This document shows positions 62,844-64,000 of a stretch of DNA of 64,000 nt, one piece after another; within the stretch, counting starts at the first letter, position 1; each line of letters begins with the position of its first letter. Source of the DNA: Dyella_B sp036746095. Its GTDB lineage: Bacteria > Pseudomonadota > Gammaproteobacteria > Xanthomonadales > Rhodanobacteraceae. A model generated the notes under the pieces. The model was not told the DNA's origin and made no database searches. It worked only from the letters and a program-made list of their open reading frames with translations. The DNA lies in assembly GCF_036746095.1 (NCBI RefSeq), contig NZ_DAIOEU010000021.1:3323-67322 (forward strand), read 5' to 3'. A program made the position numbers and the translations under genes.

Positions 62844-63338
62844 TCAAGGCAGCTCGGTATCCGGCTGATTGACGAAGATCAGCACGCCGAGGATCGCCAT
62901 ATAGAAGCGGAAGGCACCTTCCTGTCCGTTCCACGTCTTCGACTGCCACATGGCGAACCATTCCCCGCCGACCACCATGAAGCCGAAGAACCATACCAGG
63001 AAGCCCATCACACATCCGGCCGTGACCAGGCTTTTCGCGGCGTTGAAGCTTGCGGCGTTCTGGCGGCGTGCACGCCACATGGCGACGACACCACTGACCA
63101 GTAACAGGCAGGTGATGCCTTCGGCGGCAATGATCAGCCAGTAGCTTGCCTGCCACATCGTAGGGCTGGTGATCGCGCGCCCCATCAGCGCGTTGCCCGG
63201 AAAAGTCGTGTCCATCGACAACACGTGTTGTACGAACGCGTAGTTGGAGCCGTAGTCGACGATGTTGTCGAACGTGACGATGAAAGCGAATAGCGCGAGC
63301 ACGAACGGCAGCAGGATCTTGGCGAGACGTGTGGTCAT
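62844..63338 (-). CDS. DUF2165-family inner-membrane protein
   Basis: A 164-residue protein with four hydrophobic segments (LAKILLPFVLALFAFIVTF, YWLIIAAEGITCLLLVSG, LVTAGCVMGFLVWFFGFMVV and a C-terminal MAILGVLIFV) and the DUF2165 pattern (NIVDYGSN, FVQHVLSMD, GEWFAMWQSKTWNGQ). Function is unknown. It is convergent with the QEGLA gene, 20 bases apart. Confidence 0.88.
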   Translation of the reverse strand: MTTRLAKILLPFVLALFAFIVTFDNIVDYGSNYAFVQHVLSMDTTFPGNALMGRAITSPTMWQASYWLIIAAEGITCLLLVSGVVAMWRARRQNAASFNAAKSLVTAGCVMGFLVWFFGFMVVGGEWFAMWQSKTWNGQEGAFRFYMAILGVLIFVNQPDTELP

Positions 63339-63572
63339 GGTTTCGTCGCGAGCGTGGCGTGATCGCGAGTATCCAGGTCGAGGTCCCCAGAAGGCAATGC
63401 ATTGTGATGCGCTGCATCAAGAATCCACTGGCATAAGATCGGCGCAAAGCGCGGCGGGTTTACTACTTATTGACTACCCGTGGTTCTCAGTGAGTGTGAT
63501 GGGCGGGTGCTACCATGCGCAGCATGCCGCGTTGCGGCCCCTTCTCCCACTCCTTTCCGTTGCAACCATCCA

Positions 63573-64000
63573 ATGGCTCATTCCGACGACTTCCGCCAAG
63601 CCGCCCTCGAGTATCATCGTCTTCCGCGCCCCGGCAAGATCAAGGTCGCACCGACCACACCGCTGGTCACGCAGCGCGATCTGTCGCTGGCGTACTCGCC
63701 AGGCGTCGCGTACGCCTGTGAAGCCATCGTCGAGAATCCGCAGAATGCGAGCCAATACACCGCGCGCTCCAACCTGGTGGCGGTGATCACCAACGGCACC
63801 GCGGTGCTCGGCCTCGGCGATATTGGTCCGCTGGCCGGCAAGCCGGTGATGGAAGGCAAGGGCGTGCTGTTCCAGAAGTTCGCCGGCATCGATGTGTTCG
63901 ACATCGAGCTCAACGAGCGCGACCCCGACAAGCTGGTCGACATCATCGCCGCGATGGAGCCCACCTTCGGCGGCATCAACCTGGAAGACATCAAGGCGCC
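63573..64000 (+). CDS. maeB: NADP-dependent malic enzyme, 5' part (runs off the window)
   Basis: The first 142 codons of a malic enzyme that oxidatively decarboxylates malate to pyruvate. It begins MAHSDDFRQAALEYHRLPRPGKI, and the family motifs SLAYSPGVAYACEAI and TNGTAVLGLGDIGPLAGKPVMEGK are present, with FGGINLEDIKAP reached at the right edge. Full MaeB proteins are about 750 residues with a C-terminal phosphotransacetylase-like domain, which is outside the window. The start ATG at 63573 is the first in frame with the family N-terminus. Confidence 0.93.
   Translation, partial: MAHSDDFRQAALEYHRLPRPGKIKVAPTTPLVTQRDLSLAYSPGVAYACEAIVENPQNASQYTARSNLVAVITNGTAVLGLGDIGPLAGKPVMEGKGVLFQKFAGIDVFDIELNERDPDKLVDIIAAMEPTFGGINLEDIKA

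Overview
The window is a contiguous piece of a high-GC proteobacterial chromosome. TonB-dependent and Oar-like receptors dominate it, and it carries xanthomonad-type gene neighbourhoods: a Grx4-IscA-like-rhodanese fusion, rsgA next to a QEGLA-motif protein, TPR-sulfotransferases, and GTCATTCC(A/C/G)GC palindromic repeats. This suggests a member of the Rhodanobacteraceae/Xanthomonadaceae (Dyella, Frateuria, Luteibacter or Rhodanobacter-like); that placement is inference from gene content and no database search was run. No rRNA, tRNA, CRISPR array or transposase was seen.

Layout. 0-4.4 kb: cystathionine beta-synthase, glmS and an exported methyltransferase-like protein. 4.5-13.4 kb: a TetR regulator divergent from a six-gene cluster (FGGY kinase, class II aldolase, glutamate-1-semialdehyde-aminotransferase-like PLP enzyme, degenerate class II aldolase, MFS permease, TonB receptor), with twin operator-like palindromes in the shared promoter region; it looks like an uptake and catabolic regulon for an unknown compound. 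13.8-22.2 kb: a GNAT gene and a type I restriction-modification operon of unusual make-up (half-S-like protein, HsdM, unknown protein, HsdS, HsdR, YgjP-type metallopeptidase), divergent from a small gene across a palindromic promoter. 22.5-33.6 kb: assimilatory nitrate reduction (nitrate transporter, nirB, nirD, FAD oxidoreductase, MoCo nitrate reductase) behind a predicted sigma-54 promoter with an upstream NtrC-like site; cysG and a HemD-like gene on the opposite strand supply siroheme. 33.7-37.6 kb: exported RidA, orphan ABC ATPase, small lipoprotein, SDR and DegV genes.

38.2-58.2 kb is an accessory region: two tandem Oar-like outer-membrane receptors, a TPR-sulfotransferase, a PKHD-type dioxygenase, a graspetide-type RiPP unit (54-residue precursor plus MvdD-like ATP-grasp ligase separated by a terminator hairpin), a Grx-IscA-like-rhodanese fusion, a metallophosphoesterase, a TPR-linked aspartyl beta-hydroxylase, a second TPR-sulfotransferase and another TonB receptor. 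The RiPP precursor is the most interesting item: it is short and easily missed, has its own ribosome-binding site, and carries a leader resembling the microviridin PFFARFL helix, but lacks the classical TxKYPSD core.

58.4-64 kb: SGNH hydrolase, alaA-type aminotransferase, rsgA with an overlapping QEGLA-motif gene, a DUF2165 membrane protein, and the 5' part of an NADP-malic enzyme gene running off the right edge.
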